The notes: generated from the letters alone by a model not told the origin. A stretch of 64,000 nucleotides of DNA from Asparagopsis taxiformis (GCA_030407315.1 JALQPE010000086.1:1-64000); one strand, 5' to 3'; positions 11,501 to 22,169 are shown, numbered from the stretch's first letter. Numbers and translations are program-made.

Positions 11501-12562
11501 GGATTCCGGGCAAGGAAGATTCTTGACAATAAGCCAAACTTGCACCGTCTCATTGAGGCATTTGAACACACTGTTCCTCTGCTCGGACACGCTCGCCAGG
11601 TAGCTGAGCTATCATTCGAAGCAACACATCAACAAATGAAACGAGGTCTAGAGCATTCCGGAGGTGCTGACAGACAGTTGGATGCTATGTTAGCGGCACT
11701 CGGAAACTATTGGAAAGGAAGCCTCCATCTTGCTTTGAAAAGTTTCTCCAATTCTACTCCAGCATCTGTGAAGAGACAACGTTCTAAACGGTTTCTCCTT
11801 CGTGTTCTATTCGGACGGGAGCACTGTAAATCCATGGAGAACCTCCCGGCTAGTACGCTGCATGACCTCTGTCAAGAACCCCTTCTCGAACATTTGAATA
11901 GGTCTTCTTTACCATTCTTCTCTTCTCCATATTCATATTACTCGTGGACAGGAGTTCCCTCTTCATTACCACAGCAGGATTTTTCCTGTGGGCAGAATTC
12001 GGATGCAGTCATGCTTCGTGGAAAACCATGCAAGGGAGCACGTCTCAGTTCTGCCCACCCTGCCTTTGCAGCTTCGCCCTCTGCTGCGTCTCGGGACTTT
12101 TCAAAGCCACAAGAAATAGCTTCTGGCTGTGTAGTACAAGCTTGCTACTCAGCTTCCCCGTCTTCTAGAATTCTACAGAAGACCTGTTCGCCTTCTTTTT
12201 GGGCTGTTACCACCGTGTTTGACCTGACTATTGATGGAAACATTGCTTCACCGGGAAACGTTTGCATACACGAATCTCACCAGGAAAACCTGTCTCCACC
12301 ACACGCTATTGTTCTTCCAGTTATCAAGCAGAAGTCCTCCCCCACTACGTTTGCTCCGAACACCGATTCCGGCTCCTGGTTTCTCCCTCTCACTTCAGGA
12401 GTTCGTAAGGTTGGTCTCCTCCACAATTGTAGCCCTTCATTATGTTCTGTGGAGCAAGGCACTTCGAATGGAGGAATTACGCATGGAGGTCCTTCGTTTA
12501 TGGATGGTGGTTCCTTCTCTATTTTTGCAAGAGCAGATGGATATCCGCCAAGGACTGCATGA
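8526..12562 (+). pseudogene. CACTA-like DDE transposase, element 1 copy, N-terminal frameshift
   Basis: ATG at 8526 (MARPRKSRNG) aligns with the element 2 start. The frame runs to about 8960, after which the homologous sequence (NDLFLQEEAEAKLL) continues in another phase into the 1,150-codon frame from ATG 9110. The N-terminal break would prevent a full-length product, although a protein starting at ATG 9110 would keep the whole catalytic domain. From codon 9110 onward it shares the DDE core described for the element 2 copy, and it is identical in protein sequence to element 2 from about 10168 to the stop. Confidence 0.8.
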
Positions 12563-12830
12563 TACTCTAGGGTCTAGTACATAAGCTTCTCTACCATATT
12601 ACTTCCCGTAAACAAACTTCCTCATATTGTAGCGTTTCCGTCACATACATCCACCTTGACATTGGCCATACTTATGTCCCTTGTCCCAAAAACTGTCAGA
12701 CACTATGTTATATTTTATGTAACCATCTCTAATTCCTCGTCTATACCCCATTCATGCTTCTTCCAGAGCTTATCCATTCCTTGAACTGCCTCAAGCCTGA
12801 ACCAGCTTCCTCAGGGCGGAACGTACCACA

Positions 12831-12836
12831 ATAAAA
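12831..12836 (+). promoter_or_regulatory. Poly(A) signal AATAAA after element 1 transposase
   Basis: AATAAA lies about 270 bp after the transposase stop. A mirror copy lies on the minus strand near 17849-17854 for element 2. Confidence 0.5.
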
Positions 12837-12858
12837 TTAAAGGCAAATTAAGTTTTTT

Positions 12859-12919
12859 TTACTGCAGTAAAAACTGATCTACCAAATGCATCTTCCTAGA
12901 TCACTTTTTACTGCAGTAA
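12859..12919. repeat. Hairpin H6, core only
   Basis: TTACTGCAGTAAAAACTGATC and its inverse around a 15-base loop, without the AAATTTGG outer arms. Mirror copy at 17766-17826. Confidence 0.75.
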
Positions 12920-13005
12920 CTAGTCATTTTTTCTAATTTTTCATCATTGGCTCCTCAGCCTGCAATACACGTTTCCGCTCACAAGCGTGCAGCTCCACGC
13001 CAGCT

Positions 13006-13045
13006 GTAATGAAATAGAACACTACCTAGTGTTCTATTTCATTAC
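13006..13045. repeat. Perfect 19-bp-stem hairpin
   Basis: GTAATGAAATAGAACACTA, loop CC, exact inverse. Mirror copy at 17640-17679 in element 2. Confidence 0.75.
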
Positions 13046-13196
13046 GTATTCATGACGAGTCCATCTCGAGTCCATGACGTGTCCATGACGTGTTCATAGA
13101 TCATCGATGATTTGTTTCTGATTTGTCAGTACGAAAAGCGCGCGCTTTCTCACTACGCAAGTGAAATACGCGACCTCTGGGCTCACTCTGCAGCAG

Positions 13197-13204
13197 TATT
13201 TAAG
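13197..13204 (+). promoter_or_regulatory. TATA-like box before a short ORF
   Basis: TATTTAAG lies 40 bp before ATG 13244. Mirror copy on the minus strand near 17481-17488. Confidence 0.35.
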
Positions 13205-13243
13205 GCTTGCGTCACGCTAAGCGCCATCGTCATCGCCTGTCGC

Positions 13244-13354
13244 ATGGAGCACACCACCTACGCAGGATGGGGCGGCGGAGTGCAACCACATCCCTGCGGA
13301 TGTGATTGTGCCCCGCCGCCTCCATCCTACGATAAGGTTTTCCAGCTCATTTAG
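13244..13354 (+). CDS. Possible 36-aa Gly/Pro/Cys-rich peptide or first exon in the transposon end
   Basis: ATG 13244 to TAG 13354 encodes MEHTTYAGWGGG... with CGCDC and PPPPS. It follows a TATA-like box and spans an imperfect hairpin (13266-13330). Downstream (13400-13750) are intron-like signals: a GTATGT donor at about 13620, CACTAAC branch motifs at about 13519 and 13675, and pyrimidine-tract AG acceptors at about 13562 and 13710. The ORF may therefore be the first exon of a small spliced gene, or the signals may be chance. Element 2 carries the mirror copy (17331-17441, minus). Confidence 0.3.
   Translation: MEHTTYAGWGGGVQPHPCGCDCAPPPPSYDKVFQLI
13266..13330. repeat. Imperfect GC-rich hairpin
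   Basis: AGGATGGGGCGGCGG ... CATCC | GGATG ... CCCCGCCGCCTCCATCCT can form a stem of about 30 bp with mismatches. Mirror copy near 17355-17419. Confidence 0.6.
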
Positions 13355-14049
13355 TCTTTTAGCCATTCCTCCCATTCTCTTTTTCTGCGGTTCTTCGTTG
13401 TTCTTCTGCTAACATACTTTTCTGCCTTTCCTACTTTCTGTTTCGTCTTTCTCCAGGGCTACTGTCATTACTACGTTTTCTCACTTCTAATCGAGCTTTT
13501 GGCATACCGTTTCCAGCACTAACCACTGTGTCATCCACTTCTTTCCATCTCTGTGCCAGCAGAAGTTTCTGAGTTCTCTACAATCCGCTTACTCAAGCTC
13601 TGGCTCCACTATCAACGGTATGTTCTCTCGCTTCTAGTCATGCTTCTAGCGTTGATGAAGTTACATTCCTAGCACTAACCATTGATTCATCTATTCTTTT
13701 CCTTCCAGGTGCCAACAGAAATTTCTGGCTTCCCCTCACCTCTCTTTTCATGCCTATATGTATTTGTAGTTACTTTATGTAGAGCTGTGTTTTGCCGTTT
13801 AGTATCTGCCATGGTGGCATAGTTCATAGTTCCGTAGTGCAGTGTACAGATGATCTTCATGTCGTTAAACTTTTGGCGTTAGCTGCCCATTTACCTATTC
13901 CATATCCACTACACCATATCGTAAATCTTGCGTACCCGGCACTGGCTGCAACCTAGTCTAATTCATCGTCCCTATGCCGATTTCCATTCTACCTAGATAT
14001 CGTTTCAGTCAGACCTATCCGTCCTGCAGTTTCTCCGCAAAAGTGCGAT

Positions 14050-14886
14050 GTGCCGCCCATTCTACCTTTCAGTTTCTACCCAGAGCGCCCACCGGTGCAA
14101 CCACTCTACCCAGTGGACATGGTCCACGCCCACTCGACGGTACAACCACTCTACCCAGTGGACATGGACCACGCCCACCCGACGGTACAACTGCTCTACC
14201 CAGTGGACATGGACCACGCCCACCCGACGGTACAACTACTCTACCCAGTGAACATGGTCCACGCCAACCCGACGGTACAACTACTACATCCAGTGGAAGT
14301 GAACCGTACCCATTACGTGAACCGTACCCATTACAGTGCTCCACGGTGGAATAATACCAGTGTCACGAGCAGGTGTTATAATAGAATATATCCGGGCTTT
14401 ACACAGTACTGTAGTTTGGAAACTAACCGCGCTTTGCCTTGGGCCGTACATGCCCAGTCAATGGTCCCTTTCCAGATTATCGTTTGGCCAGTTCCACAAG
14501 TCAGCTTGGTCACGTCCCATAAGCAAAAAGTCACCTACTCTGGAATTGTTCCAATGAATACAATAATTATAGTTTGGTCACCGTCCATTCAGCGAGTGCT
14601 GCTTACGCCTGGTTTCAGACACCGGACCGTCACGGTGTGCCCATTATATTTTATAGTTTATTTCTACGAATCGCTCTGCACCTTCCACCACATATCGCAG
14701 TCACGGTGCACCCCATATCTAACTACACCCATATACAGTACTGGTTCCATTCCAACAGTCCGTGCCTGCGTGACTTGGCCCGTTCTAGTCAACCCACCGT
14801 CCTGCTCATATATGGACGTTGTTCATTTCCATCCCTACGTGTCCTTCCGTACATGGTTCAGCCATCACCTCACGGCCACACCATAG
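14050..14886 (+). other. Open frame across the subterminal repeats, coding status doubtful
   Basis: A 278-codon frame containing (P)TVQLLYPVDMDHAH-type repeats translated from the 45-bp array. It stays open in both element copies (278 and 276 codons; the 6-bp indel keeps the frame). No known domain. The composition (many H, Y, V, T, P) looks like translated repeat DNA. I keep it as an open frame rather than a gene. Confidence 0.25.
14094..14305 (+). repeat. Subterminal 45-bp tandem array, element 1
   Basis: Four full units of GGTACAACNACTCTACCCAG..., 45 bp each, start at 14094, 14139, 14184 and 14229, plus a partial fifth. Subterminal repeats are typical transposase-binding regions of CACTA elements. 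Short ACGGTAC/CACGGTG-like motifs continue to about 14880. Confidence 0.8.
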
Positions 14887-15060
14887 TTCTGCTTGGTTCC
14901 TGCCTACTGTAAAACAAAATCGCCGTGCTGGTCTCAGCCCATGATTTTTTACATTTTTTTCGATGGGCCTTATCCAAACCTTGGGGATGGGCGTTCCGCT
15001 AAAATATGGTGACTAGTTCTACTGTACAATACGGCATTTTCCATGGAATATTCTCTATTT

Positions 15061-15074
15061 TTGCTTATCCTGTG
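15061..15074 (-). repeat. Terminal inverted repeat, right end of element 1
   Basis: TTGCTTATCCTGTG is the exact reverse complement of the left end of element 2 and is identical to the right end of element 2. Confidence 0.85.
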
Positions 15075-15615
15075 GGAGGCTGTCTTTGGTCAGCATTTCG
15101 TTCAAGGGGTGCGCAATTGCGGCATACCCTTTGATGAATCGTCGAAAGACGCCACAGCTTCAGAGGAAGGATCGCATTTGCGTAGGCGTTTGCGGAAAGA
15201 TCGCGTCAGCGATAGCCGAAGTGGCGTTCTGTGCAACAGCTAGCTTTCCTGGCATCACGACATGCCCCAGGTAGTCGACCTTCTTTTCGAAGAAATGACA
15301 CTTTGTCAACTTCAGGGTGACACCTGCCTCCCGTAGGAGGGAGAGTACTTGGTCCACATGGTGGAGATGTTCGGCCTCGTCCCGAGAGAATACGATCACA
15401 TCGTCTAAGTAAATCAGACAGGTCTGCCAGCGAACGCTGCTAAGAATAATGTCGATGGCACGCTGAAACGTTGCCGGTGCATTCTTCAAGCCAAAAGGCA
15501 ATCGTTTGAAACGATATGTCCCCAAATGGGAGGTGAATGCCGTTTTGTCACGGTCGTCCTGTGCAACAGGGATCTGCCAGTAACCAGAGTTACAATCCAA
15601 TGTGGTGAATACCTG
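15075..15615 (-). pseudogene. Gypsy reverse transcriptase fragment between the two giant elements
   Basis: Minus-strand translation gives VFTTLDCNSGYWQIPVAQDDRDKTAF, then YLDD (LIYLDDVIVFS), then DYLGHVV...; an in-frame TGA (15160-15162) precedes VFRRFIKGYAAIAHPLNEMLTKD (shown in parts across 15075-15160). It is the direct continuation of the frame at 37394-37534, interrupted by element 2. Element 1 interrupts it again at the left side. Confidence 0.9.
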
Positions 15616-15629
15616 CACAGGATAAGCAA
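15616..15629 (+). repeat. Terminal inverted repeat, left end of element 2
   Basis: CACAGGATAAGCAA is preceded by the TG of the target duplication (15614-15615). Confidence 0.88.
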
Positions 15630-17765
15630 AAATAGAGAATATTCCATGGAAAATGCCGTATTGTACAGTAGAACTAGTCACCATATTTTAGCGGAACGCC
15701 CATCCCCAAGGTTTGGATAAGGCCCATCGAAAAAAATGTAAAAAATCATGGGCTGGGACCAGCAAGGCGATTTTGTTTTACAGTAGGCAGGAACCAGGCA
15801 GAACTATGGTGTGGCCGTGAGGTGATGGCTGAACCATGTACGGAAGGACACGTAGGGATGGAAATGAACAACGTCCATATATGAGCAGGACGGTGGGTTG
15901 ACTAGAACGGGCCAAGTCACGCAGGCACGGACTGTTGGAATGGAACCAGTACTGTATATGGGTATAGTTAGATATGGGGTGCACCGTGACTGCGATATGT
16001 GGTGGAAGGTGCAGAGCGATTCGTAGAAATAAACTATAAAATATAATGGGCACACCGTGACGGTCCGGTGTCTGAAACCAGGCGTAAGCAGCACTCGCTG
16101 AATGGACGGTGACCAAACTATAATTATTGTATTCATTGGAACAATTCCAGAGTAGGTGACTTTTTGCTTATGGGACGTGACCAAGCTGACTTGTGGAACT
16201 GGCCAAACGATAATCTGGAAAGGGACCATTGACTGGGCATGTACGGCCCAAGGCAAAGCGCGGTTAGTTTCCAAACTACAGTACTGTGTAAAGCCCGGAT
16301 ATATTCTATTATAACACCTGCTCGTGACACTGGTATTATTCCACCGTGGAGCACTGTAATGGGTACGGTAATGGGTACGGTTCACTTCCACTGGATGTAG
16401 TAGTTGTACCGTCGGGTTGGCGTGGACCATGTTCACTGGGTAGAGTAGTTGTACCGTCGGGTGGGCGTGGTCCATGTCCACTGGGTAGAGCAGTTGTACC
16501 GTCGGGTGGGCGTGGTCCATGTCCACTGGGTAGAGTGGTTGTACCGTCGAGTGGGCGTGGACCATGTCCACTGGGTAGAGTGGTTGCACCGGTGGGCGCT
16601 CTGGGTAGAAACTGAAAGGTAGAATGGGCGGCACATCGCACTTTTGCGGAGAAACTGCAGGACGGATAGGTCTGACTGAAACGATATCTAGGTAGAATGG
16701 AAATCGGCATAGGGACGATGAATTAGACTAGGTTGCAGCCAGTGCCGGGTACGCAAGATTTACGATATGGTGTAGTGGATATGGAATAGGTAAATGGGCA
16801 GCTAACGCCAAAAGTTTAACGACATGAAGATCATCTGTACACTGCACTACGGAACTATGAACTATGCCACCATGGCAGATACTAAACGGCAAAACACCAG
16901 CTCTACATAAAGTAACTACAAATACATATAGGCATGAAAAGAGAGGTGAGGGGAAGCCAGAAATTTCTGTTGGCACCTGGAAGGAAAAGAATAGATGAAT
17001 CAATGGTTAGTGCTAGGAATGTAATTTCATCAACGCTAGAAGCATGACTAGAAGCGAGAGAACATACCGTTGATAGTGGAGCCAGAGCTTGAGTAAGCGG
17101 ATTGTAGAGAACCCAGAAACTTCTGCTGGCACAGAGATGGAAAGAAGTGGATGACACAGTGGTTAGTGCTGGAAACGGTATGCCAAAAGCTCGATTAGAA
17201 GTGAGAAAACGTAGTAATGACAGTAGCCCTGGAGAAAGACGAAACAGAAAGTAGGAAAGGCAGAAAAGTATGTTAGCAGAAGAACAACGAAGAACCGCAG
17301 AAAAAGAGAATGGGAGGAATGGCTAAAAGACTAAATGAGCTGGAAAACCTTATCGTAGGATGGAGGCGGCGGGGCACAATCACATCCGCAGGGATGTGGT
17401 TGCACTCCGCCGCCCCATCCTGCGTAGGTGGTGTGCTCCATGCGACAGGCGATGACGATGGCGCTTAGCGTGACGCAAGCCTTAAATACTGCTGCAGAGT
17501 GAGCCCAGAGGTCGCGTATTTCACTTGCGTAGTGAGAAAGCGCGCGCTTTTCGTACTGACAAATCAGAAACAAATCATCGATGATCTATGAACACGTCAT
17601 GGACACGTCATGGACTCGAGATGGACTCGTCATGAATACGTAATGAAATAGAACACTAGGTAGTGTTCTATTTCATTACAGCTGGCGTGGAGCTGCACGC
17701 TTGTGAGCGGAAACGTGTATTGCAGGCTGAGGAGCCAATGATGAAAAATTAGAAAAAATGACTAG
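15630..17765. other. Left terminal region of element 2, mostly non-coding
   Basis: About 2.1 kb between the terminal repeat and hairpin H7. It holds the 45-bp array, the mirror copies of the 19-bp-stem hairpin (17640-17679) and GC-rich hairpin, the short Cys-rich ORF (17331-17441, minus) and intron-like signals, all matching 12925-15060. No other gene seen. Confidence 0.6.
16385..16590 (-). repeat. Subterminal 45-bp tandem array, element 2
   Basis: Mirror of 14094-14305. Right-hand unit ends at 16590. Confidence 0.8.
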
Positions 17766-17826
17766 TTACTGCAGTAAAAAGTGATCTAGGAAGATGCATT
17801 TGGTAGATCAGTTTTTACTGCAGTAA
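17766..17826. repeat. Hairpin H7, core only (mirror of H6)
   Basis: TTACTGCAGTAAAAAGTGATC ... GATCAGTTTTTACTGCAGTAA, downstream of the element 2 transposase stop. Confidence 0.75.
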
Positions 17827-18122
17827 AAAAAACTTAATTTGCCTTTAATTTTATTGTGGTACGTTCCGCCCTGAGGAAGCTGGTTCAGGCTTGAGGCAGT
17901 TCAAGGAATGGATAAGCTCTGGAAGAAGCATGAATGGGGTATAGACGAGGAATTAGAGATGGTTACATAAAATATAACATAGTGTCTGACAGTTTTTGGG
18001 ACAAGGGACATAAGTATGGCCAATGTCAAGGTGGATGTATGTGACGGAAACGCTACAATATGAGGAAGTTTGTTTACGGGAAGTAATATGGTAGAGAAGC
18101 TTATGTACTAGACCCTAGAGTA

Positions 18123-21100
18123 TCATGCAGTCCTTGGCGGATATCCATCTGCTCTTGCAAAAATAGAGAAGGAACCACCATCCATAAACGAAGGACCTCC
18201 ATGCGTAATTCCTCCATTCGAAGTGCCTTGCTCCACAGAACATAATGAAGGGCTACAATTGTGGAGGAGACCAACCTTACGAACTCCTGAAGTGAGAGGG
18301 AGAAACCAGGAGCCGGAATCGGTGTTCGGAGCAAACGTAGTGGGGGAGGACTTCTGCTTGATAACTGGAAGAACAATAGCGTGTGGTGGAGACAGGTTTT
18401 CCTGGTGAGATTCGTGTATGCAAACGTTTCCCGGTGAAGCAATGTTTCCATCAATAGTCAGGTCAAACACGGTGGTAACAGCCCAAAAAGAAGGCGAACA
18501 GGTCTTCTGTAGAATTCTAGAAGACGGGGAAGCTGAGTAGCAAGCTTGTACTACACAGCCAGAAGCTATTTCTTGTGGCTTTGAAAAGTCCCGAGACGCA
18601 GCAGAGGGCGAAGCTGCAAAGGCAGGGTGGGCAGAACTGAGACGTGCTCCCTTGCATGGTTTTCCACGAAGCATGACTGCATCCGAATTCTGCCCACAGG
18701 AAAAATCCTGCTGTGGTAATGAAGAGGGAACTCCTGTCCACGAGTAATATGAATATGGAGAAGAGAAGAATGGTAAAGAAGACCTATTCAAATGTTCGAG
18801 AAGGGGTTCTTGACAGAGGTCATGCAGCGTACTAGCCGGGAGGTTCTCCATCGATTTACAGTGCTCCCGTCCGAATAGAACACGAAGGAGAAACCGTTTA
18901 GAACGTTGTCTCTTCACAGATGCTGGAGTAGAATTGGAGAAACTTTTCAAAGCAAGATGGAGGCTTCCTTTCCAATAGTTTCCGAGTGCCGCTAACATAG
19001 CATCCAACTGTCTGTCAGCACCTCCGGAATGCTCTAGACCTCGTTTCATTTGTTGATGTGTTGCTTCGAATGATAGCTCAGCTACCTGGCGAGCGTGTCC
19101 GAGCAGAGGAACAGTGTGTTCAAATGCCTCAATGAGACGGTGCAAGTTTGGCTTATTGTCAAGAATCTTCCTTGCCCGGAATCCAGCAGTCTTGTTTTCC
19201 ATCTCAATGTGGTCATTATCATTCGTTACTATACCTTCTGTCTGCATCTTCCGTTTCTTCGAGACCGCTGTGCTCCGCTGTCTGGTAGGAACAGTCTTGA
19301 GCAGGTCATCCACTAGAGTAGCATATTCTTTCGATAGCTGCTGCAGACGACGGAGACCGTTGTGCGCAGAATTCCCTGTAGCTCTCTGTACTGCCTCAGA
19401 ACCGTCGATATGTTTTCGTGGTAGGAAGTATGTAGCTGCAGATATAGAGGACAGGAGACGAACAAGTTCGAGAGACAGATGGCGTTGCTCTTCAGAAGCC
19501 TGGAGTGACCTTGAACCGCTACCTTCGGATGACCTTGTAGTCTGCGATTGGAATTTCAGAGAAGACCTGAAGCAGTGTTCGGCGACGAGGAGAACTGCAA
19601 ATCTGTCCGAGATTCCCATTGTATGAGTTTCACCTGCGTTGAAGTTATATATCTTGTTCTGATTTGCGAGACCCAATACAAGGAGGGCATCCACCATGAA
19701 CCTGTCAGCCAGCCTTCTCACACCATCATTAGGCAAGCTTGAAAAAGCATTGTCCAGAGCATCCTTTGCCAGTCCGTGGAGGAGATGGTCAATTCCAACA
19801 AACGTCGAACGGTATGGGTCCAGAATAGCAGGTACGACAGGGATTCGTAGACTATCGTTTCCGAGTGGTGTCCCGGTTGGAACCAGCCCTTTGGACCTAG
19901 CTTCATGAAGTAGTCTTTCAATGAGATGCAATGGAGTGTCTGTGATATTTTGCACTGTTCTCAAACCCAGATACTTCAAGATGTTTGCAGAACTTTCCGA
20001 TGACTGAACAGCAGCTGTTCGCTCGGATGTGCGAAAGTGTGTATCAGAGCTCGAATGTAAACGGGTGTCGTAGCCAAACTGCGAGTTCTTCCCATATTTC
20101 CCCCCTCTTACAAAGAAACACAAATGGCATGGGCAGTCTGCGTTGTGCCCCATGACATCCAGCACATGAGAACAGGCAGGATAATCCGATACGAAACCAA
20201 TAAAGTCCAGGAAAATTAGACATTCATTGCCGTCTGGATCGACATCACGAAACCCCGACGTACATCCTTGAATAATGTCTCTAGAGATATGTCGAAGGAT
20301 ATGGTTTGTACTAACACCAGGACCTGTGACACCGATAACGCGCACAGCAGAACTGTTCCGGCGACAGTCCAGCGGAAGACCCATTGGGAGCATATAGCAT
20401 CCTCCAGCACTCCCTTTCTTACCAGAGGCTTCATTGAAGTCATCGCAGTATAAAAGAAATGGATAGACGTAGTATGTGGTACCGCAGCTGAGAACCCCAC
20501 GGAGATGTGTAGGATGAAAGGGGCTGGAGCTCGTTCCTGGTTTCAATAACTTGACATTATTGGTTGCACGAGTTCCGCCGACAACTTTGTAATGCCCTTC
20601 AGAGTTGACGAGAAAGAGCAGTTTTTGTGATGGGCCTGGCGGTCCGGGAGAGCTGACGACAAGCCCAATGAAGAACTGTATACCACAATTTTGAGTAGGG
20701 TTACACTCAGGATTGGGTGATAAAACTGTCAGGTGATCACCCGGCCGAGCATATTCCCGGAACGACTCTTTCTGAAGGATGAAGGCGGACCCATATGAAT
20801 GCGGGGAGACCGAAAGCCTGCTATGAAATGCGGCACCAGAGTTAATCCACGAAGAAGATGTGAGAGCTTTGAACGACTCATGGCTGGAAGATAGTGATTC
20901 CTGTTGGAAAAGGGAACTGAGAGTAGGATCTAGAGGAGAGGCGTGCCGCCCTGATATCACTCGAAGCTCCACAATACTACCCCCGAAAGCAGGAACCGGA
21001 GAGCCATCCTTATCCTCCTCTGCCCTCAGAGTATAGTTTTGTCCTTTCAAAGAGTACTCTCTGAATTTTCCTATCCTGGATGTACACACATTACCATGGA

Positions 21101-22169
21101 AACTTAGTAACTCATCCGAGTCGGAAGCATCCAATTGTGTGTTATCACGCCACGCAAGGTCGAATATTTGTGGCGTAGTAATGTCTGCTCGTGCATATTC
21201 GCTTGGTGGAACGATAAGTACAGGTGCTGATTGGCCTGTTGTTGCTCGTTCGACGCGGCTTCTTCGTAGAATTGCGGAGGAAGCTACACGGGCTGCACTG
21301 CGCTCTACGTTTACAGGAAAATAAACGGTTTCTGAACGCAACCATGCATTGTAGAATAGCCACGGTCTCACCTTACGCACTATTGTCGAATAATGAGGCA
21401 GACCTTGCTGAACATGTTTATTCGTTGAGCCTTTTCTCGCGAAATCGAACAAAACACGATCTTCCTGCAAGCTAGCGGCAGTACTTTTTGTGGAGCCTGT
21501 CAGCTTTGCGACAGTATACAGCGTAGTCCATTGTGTCATGTAATTGCGAGCTTTGTCTGGATTGGACGTGTTCATGATAAAGGGAGAAGAGATTAGGAGC
21601 TTCGCTTCTGCCTCCTCCTGTAGTAGCAGGTCTTTATCATTCGACACGGTATCATGTTCTGAGAATACATCATCGGGTTCGTCAGAACTATCGTGATGGA
21701 ATTCAGTAGGAACTGTCGCAACAGCAGAAGCAGGTTCACTCCTAGAAGGAAGTATCATATCACAATGGTCGGGAATGGTGGATAGGTTTTCAACTGCTGG
21801 AGGTGGCAGGGTGTTTCCCTCTTCGCTTTTGGCGTACTCCATAGAGACGGTGGTATCCATGGGTACCAGAGCAATAGAATGCAAGCTATTGTTCCCAGTT
21901 GTAGACGTATCCAGGACAGGAGAGGAAGGGGGTGTTGCATCTGGGAGCCGGTGGTTGATAGCATTTGGATTCTGGGGAATGTTCAAAGTGCTGTCATGGT
22001 CTATTTGTGGGGGAGGAAGAGGGTTTTGAATTGGTCTCCAGCCCATGTGATGGACGGAGAAAGGGTCAGAAACTGTTCTGGTAGTCGAACGCCGAGCCCG
22101 ATTACGACCAGGGTATACATTGTTGTATCGTAGTCGTAGGCCAGTCCTAGACTTTCTCGGTCTTGCCAT
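18123..22169 (-). CDS. CACTA-like DDE transposase, element 2, intact
   Basis: ATG 22169 (MARPRKSRTG) gives about 1,348 aa. In-frame ATGs exist upstream to 22259, but homology to element 1 begins at MARP, so this start is preferred. The N-terminal 200 residues are basic then acidic and low-complexity. The catalytic region shows YPFLLYCDDFNEASG (candidate first Asp near residue 575), FVSDYPAC (second Asp near 660), the zinc-like HNADCPCHLC (near 680) and a helical C-terminal part with AELSFEATHQQMKR (candidate Glu near 1030). This order matches CMC/CACTA-type RNase-H-fold transposases. It should excise and integrate the element by acting on the CACAGGATAAG ends and subterminal repeats. It is the only undamaged large module shared by both elements. 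Confidence 0.85.
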   Translation of the reverse strand: MARPRKSRTGLRLRYNNVYPGRNRARRSTTRTVSDPFSVHHMGWRPIQNPLPPPQIDHDSTLNIPQNPNAINHRLPDATPPSSPVLDTSTTGNNSLHSIALVPMDTTVSMEYAKSEEGNTLPPPAVENLSTIPDHCDMILPSRSEPASAVATVPTEFHHDSSDEPDDVFSEHDTVSNDKDLLLQEEAEAKLLISSPFIMNTSNPDKARNYMTQWTTLYTVAKLTGSTKSTAASLQEDRVLFDFARKGSTNKHVQQGLPHYSTIVRKVRPWLFYNAWLRSETVYFPVNVERSAARVASSAILRRSRVERATTGQSAPVLIVPPSEYARADITTPQIFDLAWRDNTQLDASDSDELLSFHGNVCTSRIGKFREYSLKGQNYTLRAEEDKDGSPVPAFGGSIVELRVISGRHASPLDPTLSSLFQQESLSSSHESFKALTSSSWINSGAAFHSRLSVSPHSYGSAFILQKESFREYARPGDHLTVLSPNPECNPTQNCGIQFFIGLVVSSPGPPGPSQKLLFLVNSEGHYKVVGGTRATNNVKLLKPGTSSSPFHPTHLRGVLSCGTTYYVYPFLLYCDDFNEASGKKGSAGGCYMLPMGLPLDCRRNSSAVRVIGVTGPGVSTNHILRHISRDIIQGCTSGFRDVDPDGNECLIFLDFIGFVSDYPACSHVLDVMGHNADCPCHLCFFVRGGKYGKNSQFGYDTRLHSSSDTHFRTSERTAAVQSSESSANILKYLGLRTVQNITDTPLHLIERLLHEARSKGLVPTGTPLGNDSLRIPVVPAILDPYRSTFVGIDHLLHGLAKDALDNAFSSLPNDGVRRLADRFMVDALLVLGLANQNKIYNFNAGETHTMGISDRFAVLLVAEHCFRSSLKFQSQTTRSSEGSGSRSLQASEEQRHLSLELVRLLSSISAATYFLPRKHIDGSEAVQRATGNSAHNGLRRLQQLSKEYATLVDDLLKTVPTRQRSTAVSKKRKMQTEGIVTNDNDHIEMENKTAGFRARKILDNKPNLHRLIEAFEHTVPLLGHARQVAELSFEATHQQMKRGLEHSGGADRQLDAMLAALGNYWKGSLHLALKSFSNSTPASVKRQRSKRFLLRVLFGREHCKSMENLPASTLHDLCQEPLLEHLNRSSLPFFSSPYSYYSWTGVPSSLPQQDFSCGQNSDAVMLRGKPCKGARLSSAHPAFAASPSAASRDFSKPQEIASGCVVQACYSASPSSRILQKTCSPSFWAVTTVFDLTIDGNIASPGNVCIHESHQENLSPPHAIVLPVIKQKSSPTTFAPNTDSGSWFLPLTSGVRKVGLLHNCSPSLCSVEQGTSNGGITHGGPSFMDGGSFSIFARADGYPPRTA

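Larger units (their letters stand above)
1..15074. mobile_element. Second giant CACTA-like element (element 1), left part outside window
   Basis: The right end is TTGCTTATCCTGTG (15061-15074), the same 14-bp terminal repeat as element 2, followed by Gypsy reverse-transcriptase sequence. Moving leftwards it contains a transposase on the plus strand, a ParB/zinc/dioxygenase cassette on the minus strand and the start of a methyltransferase gene on the minus strand that runs off position 1. The other terminus lies outside the window, so total length and target duplication are unknown. All its cargo and its transposase carry frame breaks, so it looks older or non-autonomous compared with element 2. 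Confidence 0.8.
8515..15074 (+). repeat. Left arm of giant palindrome
   Basis: This arm is the transposase-bearing end of element 1. It is the reverse complement of 15616-22180, with position sums near 30685-30690. From about 10168 to 15074 the two arms are almost identical: I see only a few SNPs, a 6-bp indel near 14311 and about one further single-base indel. From 8515 to about 10167 they differ at many codons. Confidence 0.9.

Noticed and set aside
11059..11590. Antisense ORFs of 60-170 codons inside the transposase and other large genes
   Set aside because: They overlap conserved coding frames on the other strand and show no domain; treated as shadows.
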